Below, piece by piece: positions 1-15,200 of a stretch of 64,000 bases of DNA. The notes under the pieces are model-generated. The model was not told where the DNA came from. It did not search any database and saw only the letters and a list, made by a program, of their open reading frames with translations. The translations under genes and the position numbers were made by a program. The stretch's first letter is position 1; each line of letters starts with the position of its first letter. The stretch is from contig JAECUM010004426.1 in assembly GCA_016617855.1 (NCBI GenBank), positions 1 through 64,000 of the forward strand, in the 5' to 3' direction. Source of the stretch: Megalonaias nervosa (lineage: Eukaryota > Mollusca > Bivalvia > Unionida > Unionidae).

Positions 1-2336
<2,336 letters not shown>

Positions 2337-2560
2337 ATATACTGGCCACCATGTATCACCTATCATGTGCTGACAAATGGCATTAAACCCCATAAAACCG
2401 AACCAAACCTATCATCGGATCAGTTAGGTCAGCTACAGTGGTGTGTCTTTGTGCAAGATACTTTAATTCAATTGCGTTAAGACTAAATAACTTACCTTTG
2501 TTGTTGTGCCATGAAGCACAAAAACCAAACCAAGCAACTGATTTTTGTAAAAAAAAATGA
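2337..2560 (+). mobile_element. SINE family B, 5'-decayed copy
   Basis: Positions about 2430-2540 align with 61796-61905: GTCAGCTAC, GTGT(C/A)TC(C)TTG, TTCAATTGC, ACTAAATAAC and a tail rich in AAAACCAAACCAA occur in the same order. The copy at 61.7 kb retains a tRNA-like head with a B box. The head here is not recognisable. Confidence 0.65.
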
Positions 2561-5500
2561 TTATCTTCACTTACATTCATCTACGTTCCTACCCCCTTCT
2601 GCACTTGCACGAATAAATCCCACATAGTGATACCACGTGTTATCGACTGCAACTGTTACTCCTGATAACCCATTCCTTCGTTATCTGACGATTCAGATTT
2701 ATTGTTAATGTTACCAAATGTTATTTTGCCATTCGGGCGCGTGAGATAAGAAATCTTTTTAATCTAGAATAAATTGTCAAGAGACATTTGAATTCCGAAT
2801 GAATGCAATATGATAAATGTTTCACGATACTTCTGCGATCGGCATCCGCGTGATTGGAAATAATTTAGTTTCATCCATAAATGGTTTGAGAATAAAAATC
2901 ATGAACAAAAGCTCCATCTATTTGATGTGTCGTATCTTGACCCAGAAAAGTTATCCCAGCTAATCATTTGTACAAAGTATGATATATTAGGTTTCAGCAT
3001 GACGCTAAATAAAGCAGTTAATCCCTGTGTAGTTTTATGCCTTGGGCATGACGTGGGACACAAACAGTGTAATATATGTTGTTTTTTTTATGGACATAAA
3101 TTTATGTAAAATCTGTATAAATTGATCAAGAAAATCTTGATTCCCACCCCACCCATAAAATTGTGATCACTTATTTTAAATATGTTTATTTATTTCATTG
3201 AAACGTAACACGTCAATTGGTTGATCTCTGAAAAGTCTATATACTGTTTTACCTTGACCATGATAGAAAGCCCTTGAATCCCGTGTTTAAGCAGGATATC
3301 TCTTGGATATTAAAAATAAAATAATATGATGAAGGGAGATTATTCAAATAGTGATTCTTTTTGTATAGTACTTTTCTCGTTATGGAGACAAGGCTGAAAA
3401 TAATAACCCCATCAAACTCACCATTCAATGCTCCCCTCCCACACCTCCGAGCTTTCGCTTCAAGTCGTATCTTTTACAAATTCAAGTGTCACAAAAATGG
3501 TCAGCACAAGCAGAAAATTGAAAATCTGTCTCTGCTGATGTTTCCAAAATATGCCTCAAAATTAGTCGGGGTGGGGGTGGGGGAAATGGACGATTTCTAG
3601 TTAAAGAAATAAGCATTGTATTGGATCATATCTACAATTCTTGGGTTGTTATGGCCAGTGACTATTTTCTGTCTTGTGGTTTGCTGACAACAGGCTTCAC
3701 CACGGTCCAAATGCTCTATTTTTCAAACGCTCAGAATTCCAATCTGCGACAAATTACTGTCAGATAAAATGATCTTTATCTCTTTTGATTAAAACGTATA
3801 ATCAATACTAGTAATCGCAATGATGAAATCAATGCTAGTAATAATCAATACTAGTAATAATCAATCAATCCTAGTAATCGCATCGATGAAGTTTTTACAG
3901 TTTGAAATATCTGTGTTCCACTTGTTTGATCATGAAATTTCGACTCAATGGCTTCGGCCATGCGTTTATAAGATGCAAGAAAACCAATATTTCCTTTCAA
4001 GACGGCTTAAAAAAAAAAATATTTACCCAGACTGGTATCTCATTTCAGTCATTAATTAATGTGTGAATGGTCTTCGGATCGCTACCATTTAATAAAAACA
4101 GTTTTCCTACCTCACAAGAAATAAATGCGTGCAAGGCTTGTGTTGGGGTGGGGTGGGGTGGGGTGCAGTTAACGACATTTTTCAGCATATGATAAATTAT
4201 ATATGGCGGCTAGTGTATATGTTGGAGGGCCTGGTGAAGAACCACGGAGCCACCTGAAGTTACTGGCAAGCTTTCTCACATATCCACAATGGCCGAGCCT
4301 AAGACTCGATCTCACGCGAACATGGATGAAGATTCAGTGATCTGTGAAGGCGAGCGTGTTAGACCACTCGGCCGCCATGGGCTCCACATGCCCGCAAATG
4401 TGGCTGAGAAACGCAGAGATAAATAAACAAGTAAAATCCTTTTGGACCTTGGAAAGAAATGGAGAAGACCACTTCAATGTGAATTGTCGTATTTATGATG
4501 TGGGTGTGCGTGTGTGTGTCGGGAGTTGCAGGGGTGGGTATGGGTGAGAAGGTAGTCAAGCATCACAAAACTGTAGCAAAAAATTACTTTGGTCGGAAGA
4601 CGATTGATGATGAAAATTCAAAATGTTTAATTTTATTACCACAAATTTCAACAGTAAATGTGTTAAATGTGAATTTTCCCAGATGTAGGTTAGGATGCAC
4701 TATCTGGTCCAGTAATTTTGAGAATACCCTAACCACCAGGAATGAATCAAAATTTCGAATTAACCTTATCATTTGGAAGTACAAACAATTATTTATGGTC
4801 ACGTGATGCTCTGATATTAGGCTGTGTGACAATCGACATCCTTTAGCCATTTGTTTCATCCATTCCGATTTCCATCGCTCCTTGAAAAATCACTCATCCA
4901 TGGCAAATGGCTCTTATCTCCTCTCTGAACGACAAAGGATCAGTTGTTAACCTCAATAATCAACAGAAAAATAATGGCGTCTAGAACAATTACTGGGATA
5001 GAGAGTGTACACGGAAAGAATGTGTATGGCTGTCAGATGAGCAAAGATGTATTGAAGCTGTTCCTTTGATTCTGTCTCAAATTTTTATTTTTTTTGGCAA
5101 CTATACACTTTATGCAGTAAAACATCGTCAGTTACGTTACTGCATAGTATAGCACAACATGTTTAGGTACGAAATTTCATCAAGATTTGTATAATTTAAG
5201 TAGATTTTTTTTCTGGCCTGAAAAACCAGCAGTAAGGTTCCCGATTTGTGGCCACGTCTGTCCTCGTCGACAACAAATGTACAATGCTTTTAAGGCACAA
5301 CAGTGTACATAGTTTGTATTTCCTTACTGACTTGTGTTCATTTGTTACTTAGAGTTGATATGAATTGCACCAAGCAGCAAACTTTCACTTTTATAGTCAA
5401 TGAATTAATTGATAATCAACTACTTCGATGGAATTTCTTTTTCTTATTTTTTTAAATTTTATAACCTAAAAATACCAGCCAGAAATCCAAACATTTCCAA

Positions 5501-6235
5501 AGTGGTACTCTAGATTTGTTGAAACATCATCGGGGAAGCAGCTTGCAGAGATCTTCATTTCAAAAATGTAATAGATTTGTACTTCGGATTAGTAACATTG
5601 CATTAACGCAGTCTGTCTATGAAAGCTGGTCATGACGTCATGCACGTCATGACGAAAGTGAGGCCATGACAACTGTTACTATACGGCATCACAGCTTTTT
5701 ACAAACAGCAAAATTCACCTCGATCTCTAATAATCTCAAGAAAAATGCAGGAAATTTCGCCTCTCGTCTTATCAGAGTATATGGCTGTTTTGTAAGAATA
5801 CTTTTGTATCATTCTGTCTTCTTCTTTCAAGTGAAAGGACTGCCTGAACATCAGATTATTCAATCCAATTGCGGGGACTGTACATGGCGGGAGGGAGGTG
5901 CTGTGACGGGCAATCAATTTAAGACAAGCTTCGGTTTGTGTCTTTTTTGTTATCTTAAATAAGTGAGTCTTCTTTGGGGAAGTTACAAGCCTCTCGGTTT
6001 TACAAGGCGTGCTGAAATTTATCGAATATCCCTAGGATTAAAAACGGGCATATTAGGAATAAGATGTAACATTAACAAGGGGAGACTCTAACTTTTTATA
6101 GCACACAAATTTAATATTTTCGGCTGTATACAGTTTTAAAAAAATAAAATAATATGTTAATTTTATGATATATCTTAATTTGTGATGGTTGTCTCTCCAT
6201 CATCCAACATCACCTGTAATAAAACTATCAGATAT

Positions 6236-6237
<2 letters not shown>
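2561..6237. other. Host intergenic DNA, nothing recognised
   Basis: No domain, splice-flanked exon or transposon end recognised. Short features are GGGGT tandem units at about 4146-4166 and ACTAGTAAT units at about 3808-3880. A TGACGTCAT palindrome cluster lies at about 5633-5655. Several 60-100 codon frames overlap on both strands and show no protein-like features. Confidence 0.4.

Positions 6238-6285
<48 letters not shown>
6238..6285. repeat. (GT)n microsatellite
   Basis: An alternating GT tract with one TTT interruption. Confidence 0.95.
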
Positions 6286-7175
6286 CTGAAAGATAAAGCA
6301 AAAACTTGCAGGCAAGCATCAGAATCTATAGATGTTCCGACCTGGGGCCTGTCATAGGACTATGATTTGCTATCACAGCTTGCAAATTTGAACAGCAAAT
6401 GGCTGAGCTTTGAGCCTCCAACATGTGTATTATAACCCTGAAAATAAATAAAGTAAAGGTGTAACTGGAATTACATCTAAGATAGAATAAATACACATTT
6501 TAATTTTGATCAATAGTGTATGGTAACTGGGGTGAGCGCGTTGCGTGAATCTCCTTGTAAAAACGAGGGATTAATTTTGAAAACAAGGTTGACGCTCACT
6601 GAAGTAGCTTCGGCTTCTTACTACGACATAATATAATTGCGTCCATGTTTCCTTCCGTATTATTTCTGGACTCATTATGGCAAGTATATTAAGCAGATCT
6701 CCCATTTAATATCACCGATCTAAAATTTCGTCTTCATTATAATGAGGTCTGATTTCAGGCGATAAGTATGCCTTAAATTGGGGGGGGGGAGGGGCAACTG
6801 AAAATTATAGTTGCTGTTCTGGACTAGTCTTATTATAGAGCTGGTCGCAGCTGGAGTTTTAACCTTGTGTGGCAAAAAATTACGAGTTTTTGCTCAGAAC
6901 GCCATAAATAATTTCGATCATCAAATTTTTACTTGTCATGGTTCTTTGATCAGTTTAATAAATAAAATGTAGTCGATTGCTGAAATCAAATTATGAAGCA
7001 AATATAGAACATGCGAAACAGAGAAGCTCTAATTTGCATTTTACTGTGCAACTTTTCAGGGAGCAAAGCGAAATATCACGGTTGTTCTTCCTTGTTATGC
7101 TTTCGATAAGATTAAAATGCGATTTCCGTGTATTATCTTCTTCCCACTCCGACGTCTTCTCCATTTTCTTTATAG

Positions 7176-7345
7176 CAACACCTTTGCCATTGACCCTGGG
7201 GTATCTCTTGCACTGGACGAACTCGTTTTATCAGACAGTTTTCTCCAGAGTTCAAAGTCACGGGGTCGATTTAATTTCTTCGAGGAATTCGACATCCGTA
7301 CTGCTGCTGATCTTCTGAAAGGCATCGATACAGAAGAATTGAATG
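7176..7345 (+). CDS. Candidate host exon, product unknown
   Basis: A pyrimidine-rich tract ending TTTTCTTTATAG precedes 7176, and the segment ends at AATG|GTGCTT, a plausible donor. The 170-base segment is open in one frame and encodes 56 residues with protein-like composition, including stretches such as FAIDPGVSLALDELVLSD and FFEEFDIRTAADLLKG. It is a mostly helical, acidic segment with no family I recognise. No neighbouring exon could be connected. It could also be a chance open frame, since both splice signals are only moderately strong. Transcript alignment would decide. Confidence 0.35.
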
Positions 7346-7564
7346 GTGCTTGCTTTTTCTTTGCTCTTCTTTCATTGTTTAAAATTTTATATGTATTGTC
7401 ATGTCGGCTTTTATTTATGTCAGTTACTCGTTATCAGTCTCGATTTGGTAAAGTGGGATAAGAAAACATTACAACGAATAAAATAAGTTCTGTTTTTTGT
7501 GAGTCTTGGCAGGCAAAGAATTAAAATTATTCCATAAGTTTCATAAATTTTGTTCTAATTTGAG

Positions 7565-7925
7565 TTGATTTTATTGGATGAAACCACAGAATATTTCAAT
7601 GAAATAATTTTATTGGATGAAACCACAGAATAGTTCAATGAAATGTTTTAATTGGATATAGCCACATAATAATTCAATGAAATGATTGTATTGGATGAAA
7701 CCACATAACAGTTAATTAAAATGATTGTATTGGATGAGACCACAGACTAGTTCAATGAAATGATTTTATTGGATGAAACCACATAACAATTAATTAAAAT
7801 GATTTTATTGGATGAAACCACAGAATAGTTCATTGAAATGATTTTACTGGACGAAACCACAGAATAGTTAATTAAAATGATTTTACTGGATGAAGCCACA
7901 TAATAGTACAGGGAAATAATTTTTA
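7565..7925. repeat. 39-bp minisatellite, about nine units
   Basis: Units containing TTATTGGATGAAACCACA(G/T)AA recur every 39 bases. Because 39 is divisible by three and the unit lacks stops on the minus strand, it creates an artefactual reading frame with 13-residue repeats, which is not called. Confidence 0.9.
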
Positions 7926-8077
7926 ACAACATACATATGCCCCAGACGTTACGCCTTTGACTTGCAAGACATCATGGCGTCACTCATAATATCGTTAGTT
8001 GTTGCTAAACGAGTTACACATATACAAAAATTATGCTATGAATATAGAAATCCAAACAACATGTAATTATTACCGTA

Positions 8078-8310
8078 TATACTCGCTTATAATTCGAATT
8101 AAACTGCAAACATCAAAGATCCAGATCTTCCGTAGCATAATGAGCTAGCAGATCAGGGTCTATCTTTTTTGTTCTGCTGATTACTCCTAACAAATTGCAC
8201 ATACCCAGATCTGCCGGCGCATTATGCGACCGCAGATCTGTGTCTGTGCAGTTTGCAGTTGGAATCGCGATATAAGCGATAAAATTATTGGGGGTGTACA
8301 GTAATTATGA
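8078..8310. mobile_element. MITE family M1, copy 1
   Basis: The element is bounded by inverted ends TTACCGTATATACTCGCTTATAA and ...TATAAGCGATAAAATTATTGGGGGTGTACAGTAA, with a second inverted pair ACTGCAAAC/GTTTGCAGT inside. The interior shares blocks such as AGATCAGGGT, CTGATTACTCCTAACAAATTG and CCCAGATCTGCC with copy 2 at about 9600-9805. It is non-coding and non-autonomous. The superfamily cannot be assigned because no target duplication was resolved. Confidence 0.65.
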
Positions 8311-8455
8311 AACGGTTTTTGTCCTCTTTTAGATAAACCAGAGCCTTAATGTGCATTAAACTAATCACAGATATCTCCCATGATACATACAAGCAGATTT
8401 TTGTTTATATTAAATCGGTTGCAAGGTTTATTATAGTTTTCATATTCATCTTACC

Positions 8456-8456
<1 letters not shown>

Positions 8457-8514
<58 letters not shown>
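8457..8514. repeat. (AT)n(GT)n microsatellite at a SINE tail
   Basis: Alternating AT then GT. The GT part is the (CA)n 3' tail of the adjacent minus-strand SINE: the plus-strand copy at 27.4 kb ends in (CA)n at the same place. Confidence 0.95.
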
Positions 8515-8516
<2 letters not shown>

Positions 8517-8747
8517 TTTGGATTTTTAACATAGCTTTAAGCATTTTTCAGTCATATGGCTACGGTGTCTGCAGTGTGTCAGTTAGTGATTTCTAGCACT
8601 GGGGCATCATGCCGCAGACATGCAGCATCATGTCCCACCCGGTCATATTATCCTGACACCAGGCCTACCAGTCCTAACACTTACCTCTTAACGCTGAGCG
8701 CCAAGCGAGGCAGCTGCTAGTACCATTTTTTTAAAAGTCTTTGGTAC
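8515..8747 (-). mobile_element. SINE family A, 5'-truncated copy
   Basis: The reverse complement aligns over its whole length with 27445-27683. Shared blocks include AAGCGAGGCAGCTG, GTCCTAACACT, GGTGGGACATCATG and TAAAAATCCAAATC. This copy stops at AGTCTTTGGTA, so it lacks the tRNA-like head present in the other copy. That is typical of 5' truncation during LINE-driven retrotransposition. Confidence 0.8.
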
Positions 8748-8792
8748 CGCTATGTATTAACATTTTATAACAATACTTTTCTTCCCATTCAG

Positions 8793-9187
8793 ATTTGAAT
8801 AACCACGTGTCAACTAACACAGAGGACCGGTCTTCTGACCAAGAAAAAGAGACTTCAAGGGGCAAGAAACGAAAATATATAGATCCGTGCTTCTCAGATG
8901 ACACTGAAACAGAAGAACCGTTTTCAAAACGACTCATATCGAAAGATTCTGACATTGAACAGCCGTCGACGAAACCAAAATTTAAGATCACTTCTAACAG
9001 AAAACGCATGAACAAAACCTCTATCCGAATTCAGCTTCTCAAGGCTCTCAGCCTACGGAAGGCGAAGAAATATTGGAGAAAAAAGTGGGACAAGTATTTG
9101 AAAAATGGGAAAGGTTTGTGTTGCAGCGATCATTGCTGGATGACATGGAAGTACATCGACGTGAAACAAATTCTGGTAGATTGGTGA
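8793..9187 (+). CDS. Candidate host exon(s), basic/acidic low-complexity protein
   Basis: A TTTTCTTCCCATTCAG acceptor precedes 8793. The open frame runs to 9187 and encodes an acidic, Ser-rich start (residues 1-60) with a KKRKY nuclear-localisation-like patch, then a Lys/Arg-rich helix (LRKAKKYWRKKWDKYL). A second overlapping frame from about 9060 (GEEILEKKVGQVFEKW... to a TGA near 9207) also looks protein-like. Either a splice near 9110 (AAAG|GTTTGT) or a frameshift may join two coding segments. No family recognised. The segment begins about 45 bases after a SINE, so it could also belong to an unrecognised mobile element. Confidence 0.3.
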
Positions 9188-9599
9188 ACACAATAGACTG
9201 ACTAGAATACCAGTTGTGAAATTTGTACTTACTATCGACCAAGAACAAAGGACTTCACAAATAGAATCAATTCATGTCATTAAAAATAATGGATAAATAT
9301 GTAAATAATGAGATTAAGCATGACTTGAAATTGCAGGTTGTGGCGGTAAGTACCTTATGGGTCTTACTTCCTTGGAATTAGTGAAATTGCAAGATTTTTT
9401 TCCCCAAAAATATCTAAACTTCGTCGATATAAGCTTAGTGTCGTAAATACAGTCGACATAGCAATGAAAGGGAAACTAGAAACTTAGACGACTGTAAATC
9501 TGAGTCGAGTAATACTGACTAGAATCACCATACATCTCATTTTCTGTGCTAATATATCGCTTTAAACTGGCTGACATTTACTTCGAAAGCATCATTTGC

Positions 9600-9805
9600 A
9601 CTCACTTATAAGCTGAGTCAAAGTGCAAACAAAAAAGATCAAGATCTGCCGTATCATAATGGTCCTGCAGATCAGGGTTTATGCTATTTGTTTCACTGAT
9701 TACTCCTAACAAATTGTACAGACCCAGATCTGCCATCTCATCATGTGAGTGCAGATCTGGGTCAGTGCAGTTTGCAGTTGGACTCGTCTTATAAGCGAGT
9801 ACATA
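9600..9805. mobile_element. MITE family M1, copy 2
   Basis: Inverted ends ACTCACTTATAAG... and ...CTTATAAGCGAGT, with internal blocks shared with 8078-8310. It is followed at about 9806-9905 by three short direct repeats of GCGAGTA(C/T)ATACCATAATA, which look like a partial tandem duplication of the 3' end. Confidence 0.65.
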
Positions 9806-10400
9806 CCATAATAGAAAGCGAGTACATACCATAATAAAAAGCGAATCAAAACGTATGGACTCGTCTTATAAGCGAGTATATACCATAATAGAAAGCAAAT
9901 CAAAACGAAGGTATATACAGTCACACCGACATTGCTACTTCGTGTGAAAGTCGAACAATTGCTTACGCGATGGAGAACTACTAAGACTGTAACTACAATC
10001 ATCATATCGCGTAATGAGAAATATGGCTTCTATGACAGCATTGTATAATCTAATGTTTTACATTTGCAATACAGTTTAGCTTGTAGATGATAAAATCATT
10101 GTAAATAAATATTCTAAGTATTTTTTGACAAATATCCATATACTACTGAAAGGTCAATAATGCTAATCCTGGACAATGTTGAAAACTAACTTATATGACC
10201 GGATACATCAACTTTTGTACTAAGGTTATCTTACAAATCAAATTTCCTTAGTGTTTTTAAGCATGTATTTCGTCTTTCATCTTGTTGTAAGCGTTGACTA
10301 TACTGATAAAGTTAAACGTTTCCGTTTACACGTGATTTCTTTGTCCAATACGTTATTTCTCCATATAAAGTAATCATCAATTTTGATTCCTGTCGCACTT
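9806..10400. other. Host intergenic DNA
   Basis: Begins with the MITE-derived tandem repeats. From about 10345 it contains one copy of a sequence duplicated at 10621-10690 (ACGTTATTTCTCCATATAAAG and relatives). No gene seen. Confidence 0.5.
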
Positions 10401-10408
10401 ATCTCACT

Positions 10409-10569
10409 CAGGGCCGTAGAGAGCGATCACGGGCCCTGGGGTAAGAAACACCCGGGCCTCTCATAGTTCTTGTTCAAACAAAAGTTTTCTTTTATAAACT
10501 TAAAAAGTGCTGTTGGGCCTGGACCCCTGGGATATATCCCCGGTTACCCCCCCCCCCTTGTCGGCTCTG
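10409..10569. mobile_element. hAT-type MITE with perfect 8-bp target duplication
   Basis: The 161-base insertion starts CAGGGCCGTAGAG and ends GTCGGCTCTG, so the ends are imperfect inverted repeats of the CAGRGCCG class seen in hAT elements. ATCTCACT stands immediately on both sides (10401-10408 and 10570-10577), matching the 8-bp duplication of that superfamily. It encodes nothing. Confidence 0.85.
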
Positions 10570-10577
10570 ATCTCACT

Positions 10578-12700
10578 CTACCCCGTCTCTGTCTGTCGGA
10601 CTGTCTGTAAAACACGTAATTATTTTGACCACTCCGTTATTTCCCCGTATAAAGCAATCACCAAACTTGATTCCTATCGCACATATCTCACTTTCCCCCG
10701 TCTCTATGTCTGTCTGCCTGCCTGTATTTCTGCCTGCCTGTCTGTCTGTCTGTCTCTCTTAAGGATGAAACGGGTCACCATTAGACAAGTACTCCTAGTC
10801 ATTATATAAATAAAATCTTAAATTTAATAACTATATGTGGCTATTTTTTTTAGCAACGACAAGTGCCTCCGCCAATATAGTATTAAGGAAAATAACCTTG
10901 ATACTATTTAGCAGAGCGAACGTCTATATCAGAGGCAATGACGCATTTAAACATTCGGAGCGGAAACTATATTCGTGATGCAAGTGCTTTGAAGCAACTG
11001 AAAATAATAACTCAGTTTAATGTTTTGACAAAAAGGGTGAAATACCATTTGATCTCGTGCTTTTAAGTATGAAGGACAGTAGAAAATTTGGTTACAGTCT
11101 GTGAAGACTTTCAGAAATGAGTAACCAGAAACTAACTTTGTAATGTAAAGGACGGACGGACGTGCGGACAGAGTAGGATAACGCTACTGCCTTTTCCAAA
11201 GAATACAGCTAGTGCAGACTAAAAGAGCATTGTGTTTATGGCCGGATATTATTCAGGCATATCCTTTTGAAACACAGATTTCATACTTATAATTTAGCTG
11301 GAATAATAAAATCTTTAAAATAAGTTTACAAACGCTTCCTTTTAAAACTAATTTATATTTTTTTAAATATCAATATAAAATACCCTGAACATAATTTTTC
11401 ATGATAACATTTTATTATATAGTAAATATTCAAATATAGAAATTTTAGTGAAAGATTTCTAAAAAGAATTATTCTAGTATATTTCACAAAAAAATATTAT
11501 TTTATATTTTCATATATAGAAAATACAAAATTTCTAGTAATGCAGTCCAACAATAATTCCTATTTTTTCCACATGCGTTGTATTTAAAAAAAAAAAGACC
11601 TTGGTACCATGTATGTTGAACGTGCTTGACCACTACAAAGCGTATTTTCATTTTAAAATCTTATATCTCCACGGGAAATACTTTATTAAAACAAAATACA
11701 ATCGAGTATCTGGACTGTTTTATACATTAGCACGGTCTATGCAGAACCAGTCAACCATGTTAAATCTCTTTTTTATTATTCTACAACGCAGTAAAGGAAT
11801 GCGACAACATTTCAAGCATGACCAAAGCCCGATTTAAGAAACATGTCAGGAAGTTTAAATAGCGAATTAAATCAGACGAATCATTATTAAAAGGCTGCTG
11901 CTGCTACTGATGCTGACGATGACGATGACAACGACGACGACGACGATGATGATTACAATGTTGTTCTCATAACCACCACTGTTGCTATCATCATCATTAT
12001 CATTACCACCACCACTACCGCCTGCTCTAAGATTTCGACAAAAGCTAAGGATAGCAACTGCTGATAATTAGAATACTTGGAGATTTCGACAAATGCTGAC
12101 GATAGCTGATGATTAGCACAACACTCCTACTCCTGTTACCACTGCTGTTACTACCAACAGTATCACTACCACTGCCACCTGATCTCGATCAAGCTAACGA
12201 CACAACTATGTATTATCAGCAACAACAAAAAAACTACTTGAACTGCTATCATGACACGACCGTTCCATAGAGCATGAAACATATACAAGTATATCAAAGG
12301 ATCGTTTTCCCACCTCACACGCCTCTAAATAAAAATACGTCGGCACGACATGTGATGCATTAAAGAAACCAACGAGAACATTAAATAGATCTTAAGGTAT
12401 TTTATGTGTTCATGGGCCAATTAAAAAATACCTATGCATAATTAACAATAGCATCTCCTAGTTTAATGTAAATATGACAGATACTATTTAAACATTTCTA
12501 AATTAGGCAACTTGATGAATTAAAACATTATTACGGGTCATAGACCGAGTCAATATTATATAAAGGCCTCTCCAGGATATTTCTCAGCCAAAAGAAATTT
12601 CTTAACTTTATTAACTGTACCTTAGAGATGACATAATAAATCCAACAAAAATAAACAGTGTGTGTACTTTGAACAGGTTCACATTGTTTGTGCAATAGTT
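10578..12700. other. Host intergenic DNA, nothing recognised
   Basis: Contains (CTGT/CTGC)n-rich sequence at about 10705-10760 and trinucleotide-like GA(C/T) stretches at about 11890-12010. No coding signal or transposon end recognised. Confidence 0.45.
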
Positions 12701-12703
12701 GGA

Positions 12704-12708
<5 letters not shown>

Positions 12709-12735
<27 letters not shown>

Positions 12736-12757
12736 CTTCTTCTTCTCTCTCTCTCTC
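12709..12757. repeat. (TTC)n microsatellite
   Basis: About fifteen TTC units followed by CTCTCT. It creates poly-Glu, poly-Arg and poly-Phe frames that are not genes. Confidence 0.97.
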
Positions 12758-13229
12758 CCTGAAAAATATGAATGTATGTGTGTGTGCGCGTGTTTGTGTG
12801 TAGTTGCATGGGGACATTATTGGTCTGTTTTGAGCGACACTTTCATATAATTGTTGTCTTAATATACAATCTTCAATGGTTTTCTCTTATGCTTTCCTTG
12901 ATTACATCTACTTTCTCTATCAAGTACAATCTCCAAGGGGTTTCTCTTTATGCTTTCAATGATTACATCGACTTTCTCTCAGTGCTTCCTCTTTTCGAAG
13001 TTTATCTTTTTAACATGCATTTCATCTCTTGTGCTTCTAAAAAATATAGAAGTTTTCTTGCTTGGATATTATTTTACAATAATATAAGGAGTTGAAGCTG
13101 GAAATTATTTTTTCTTTTCGGCTAACTTAACGCGCTCATTGCGTTTCATAAACATTTCAATAAACTATTGGAGCCCCGGGTGTCCCTGGCTGACTATTTT
13201 TCACTAGATGTACTTGGCGTAGAAGCTGA

Positions 13230-13440
13230 AAAACACTTCAATGTTAGGTCTCTTTTCTTGTATAAGCATGTACGTACGAATACGATACAAATCGATAATA
13301 ACATAGCTTTTAAATATTTAGCTTTTAAACATTTGAGTTTATGCCTTTTGATGTACACTCCCTGTCTCTCCTACTTTTAGAAACACAGTCCTGTTCTTTC
13401 CACTGTATTTACCTACTTTACTATTGTCGTTGAATAAGGA
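13230..13440. repeat. Direct repeat R1, copy 1
   Basis: Shares TTTAAATATTTAG..TTTATGCC.TTTG.TGTACACT and CACAGTCCTGTTCTTTCC with 15170-15370 in the same orientation. It probably belongs to the LINE remnant that lies between the two copies. Confidence 0.6.
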
Positions 13441-13583
13441 ATCAAGTAAAAAAAATCTATTGATTGCTTTTTTGCTGTTTTTTTATAAGATTTTATTTGT
13501 ATATTAAAAACATCCAATTAACTGCATGTATCATGTTTAAATAAAAGTGTAAGTGTGAGATACACACACTTACATGTACCAGC

Positions 13584-13587
<4 letters not shown>

Positions 13588-13660
<73 letters not shown>
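13588..13660. repeat. (AT)n microsatellite
   Basis: A long uninterrupted AT tract with (AC) at its end. Confidence 0.97.
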
Positions 13661-13663
<3 letters not shown>

Positions 13664-13749
13664 TATATAAGTATGTCAAATAATTGTATGATTGGTTCAA
13701 CCAGCACGAGCGGTATGACACAGGGGGTACAAATGATTTAAAAAGAAAC

Positions 13750-15200
13750 GCAATAAATTACAGGATTTTAAAAAGTCTTTATGTTTATCTTGTACTCAGG
13801 TCTATTATTAGCTCAAAGTTGTAAAGTGGAGAATATTTCTGATAAACACAATTTATCGAGAAATTCAGTCATATTATATCGGTAAAAATGTGTTCTTATT
13901 CTGCGCTTTAATCTCTGGATGAAATAGTGAGGTGTTTTTAGTTACGGTTTCTTTATAAAGATAAGAGCGAACTCGTTTAGACCTAATTGCATATTTATAT
14001 TCAGCGGCTGGTAAGATGTTAAGGAAAAACGGCAAATTTCAACAAAGCGTAAAAGGTATTAAACAAGTTTATTGAAAGACTTTTGATCCATTTTATCACA
14101 AGATGCTGCAACGGATATTCTAAGTCGCATTTAAAAAATAGGTGGTCTTTCTTGTAAATTCCATCACAAAACGTACATAATTTAGTCTTTCAACTTCTTT
14201 TTTAAGAACGTAATACAATTGACCGGTAAAATATTCAGTATAATTTTGAAGCACACATCTCTGGTAATTGGGTCAATAAATTTACTGTGTAAATTACTCT
14301 ACAAACATTATAAATCAAGGTCATATATTTTGGGGATTTGGGGTTCTAAACCAAAATTTTTCAGTTTTAATTGATACATTTTTTTAGTGGGTATTGCACC
14401 CTAAAATAAAACTTGGATTATTTTCTGTGAATTCTTTTAAAAATAGTCTTGCACTTTTCCAAAAAGTGTAGTACATACAGAGTGTGTGTATATCTATTTA
14501 AGCCTAAATTTGGATTATGCTATTAACTGTAATCCAATCCAATATCTTTCGATAGAAATTCTTGATTTTGCAATCTATGTTAGTAACATTTAGCTCTTAC
14601 AAGGGGCTCAGATTTAGAGTTACACAAAATGTTCTTCTATTTACCAAAGTAATGCCATGCTTAGACAAATCCATTAGTCACAGTGTACCAAATTTGACTG
14701 CATGATAGAAGGTTTACTGTATTAGACTTAGAGACAAAAGATGCTTTCCTGCTTTTGTAAATAAGTATTTTCGAGTTTTAGAAAATTTTATTCCATTGAT
14801 CAGCATGTATTAAATTATTACCAAAAATTAAACCCAACTACTTTTTGCTTGTAACTCCATGATATGTCAAAAGGGTGATATCGTCATTTTCCGAATAACA
14901 TCCCATTTGATTTACTAAAATTAATCTTGGCTGCTGATGTCTGTCCGTATGTTTTTGCCCAAAATAAATATTTTTCAAAGGATTTGTCTGTGCAACAGAA
15001 ATTTGTACTATCGTCCGATAAAGGGAGATCCTACAGATCCCTGTTGCATCTGGTACGTGTATTCAAATTATTTCAGTCAGTACGAATCTTTACATCAAAA
15101 GATTCATAGATTATTATATATAGGAGTGGAGAGAGACTGCATCTTTGTCTTCGAAGATGAAATACAGTTCAATGTTTGGTTTCTTCTCTGACCTAAGCAC
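13750..15200 (-). pseudogene. LINE remnant (reverse transcriptase region), decayed
   Basis: Positions about 14820-15180 are collinear with 22880-23220. Shared blocks include ACAGAAATTTGTACTATC(G/A)TCCG, GTTGCAT(C/T)TGG and AAAAGATTCATA. The copy at 23 kb carries legible reverse-transcriptase motifs on the minus strand, so this is a second fragment of the same or a related non-LTR retrotransposon in the same orientation. All frames are broken here. Confidence 0.55.

Noticed and set aside
12531..12850. Poly-Glu, poly-Arg and poly-Phe reading frames
   Set aside because: Products of the (TTC)n microsatellite in alternative frames.
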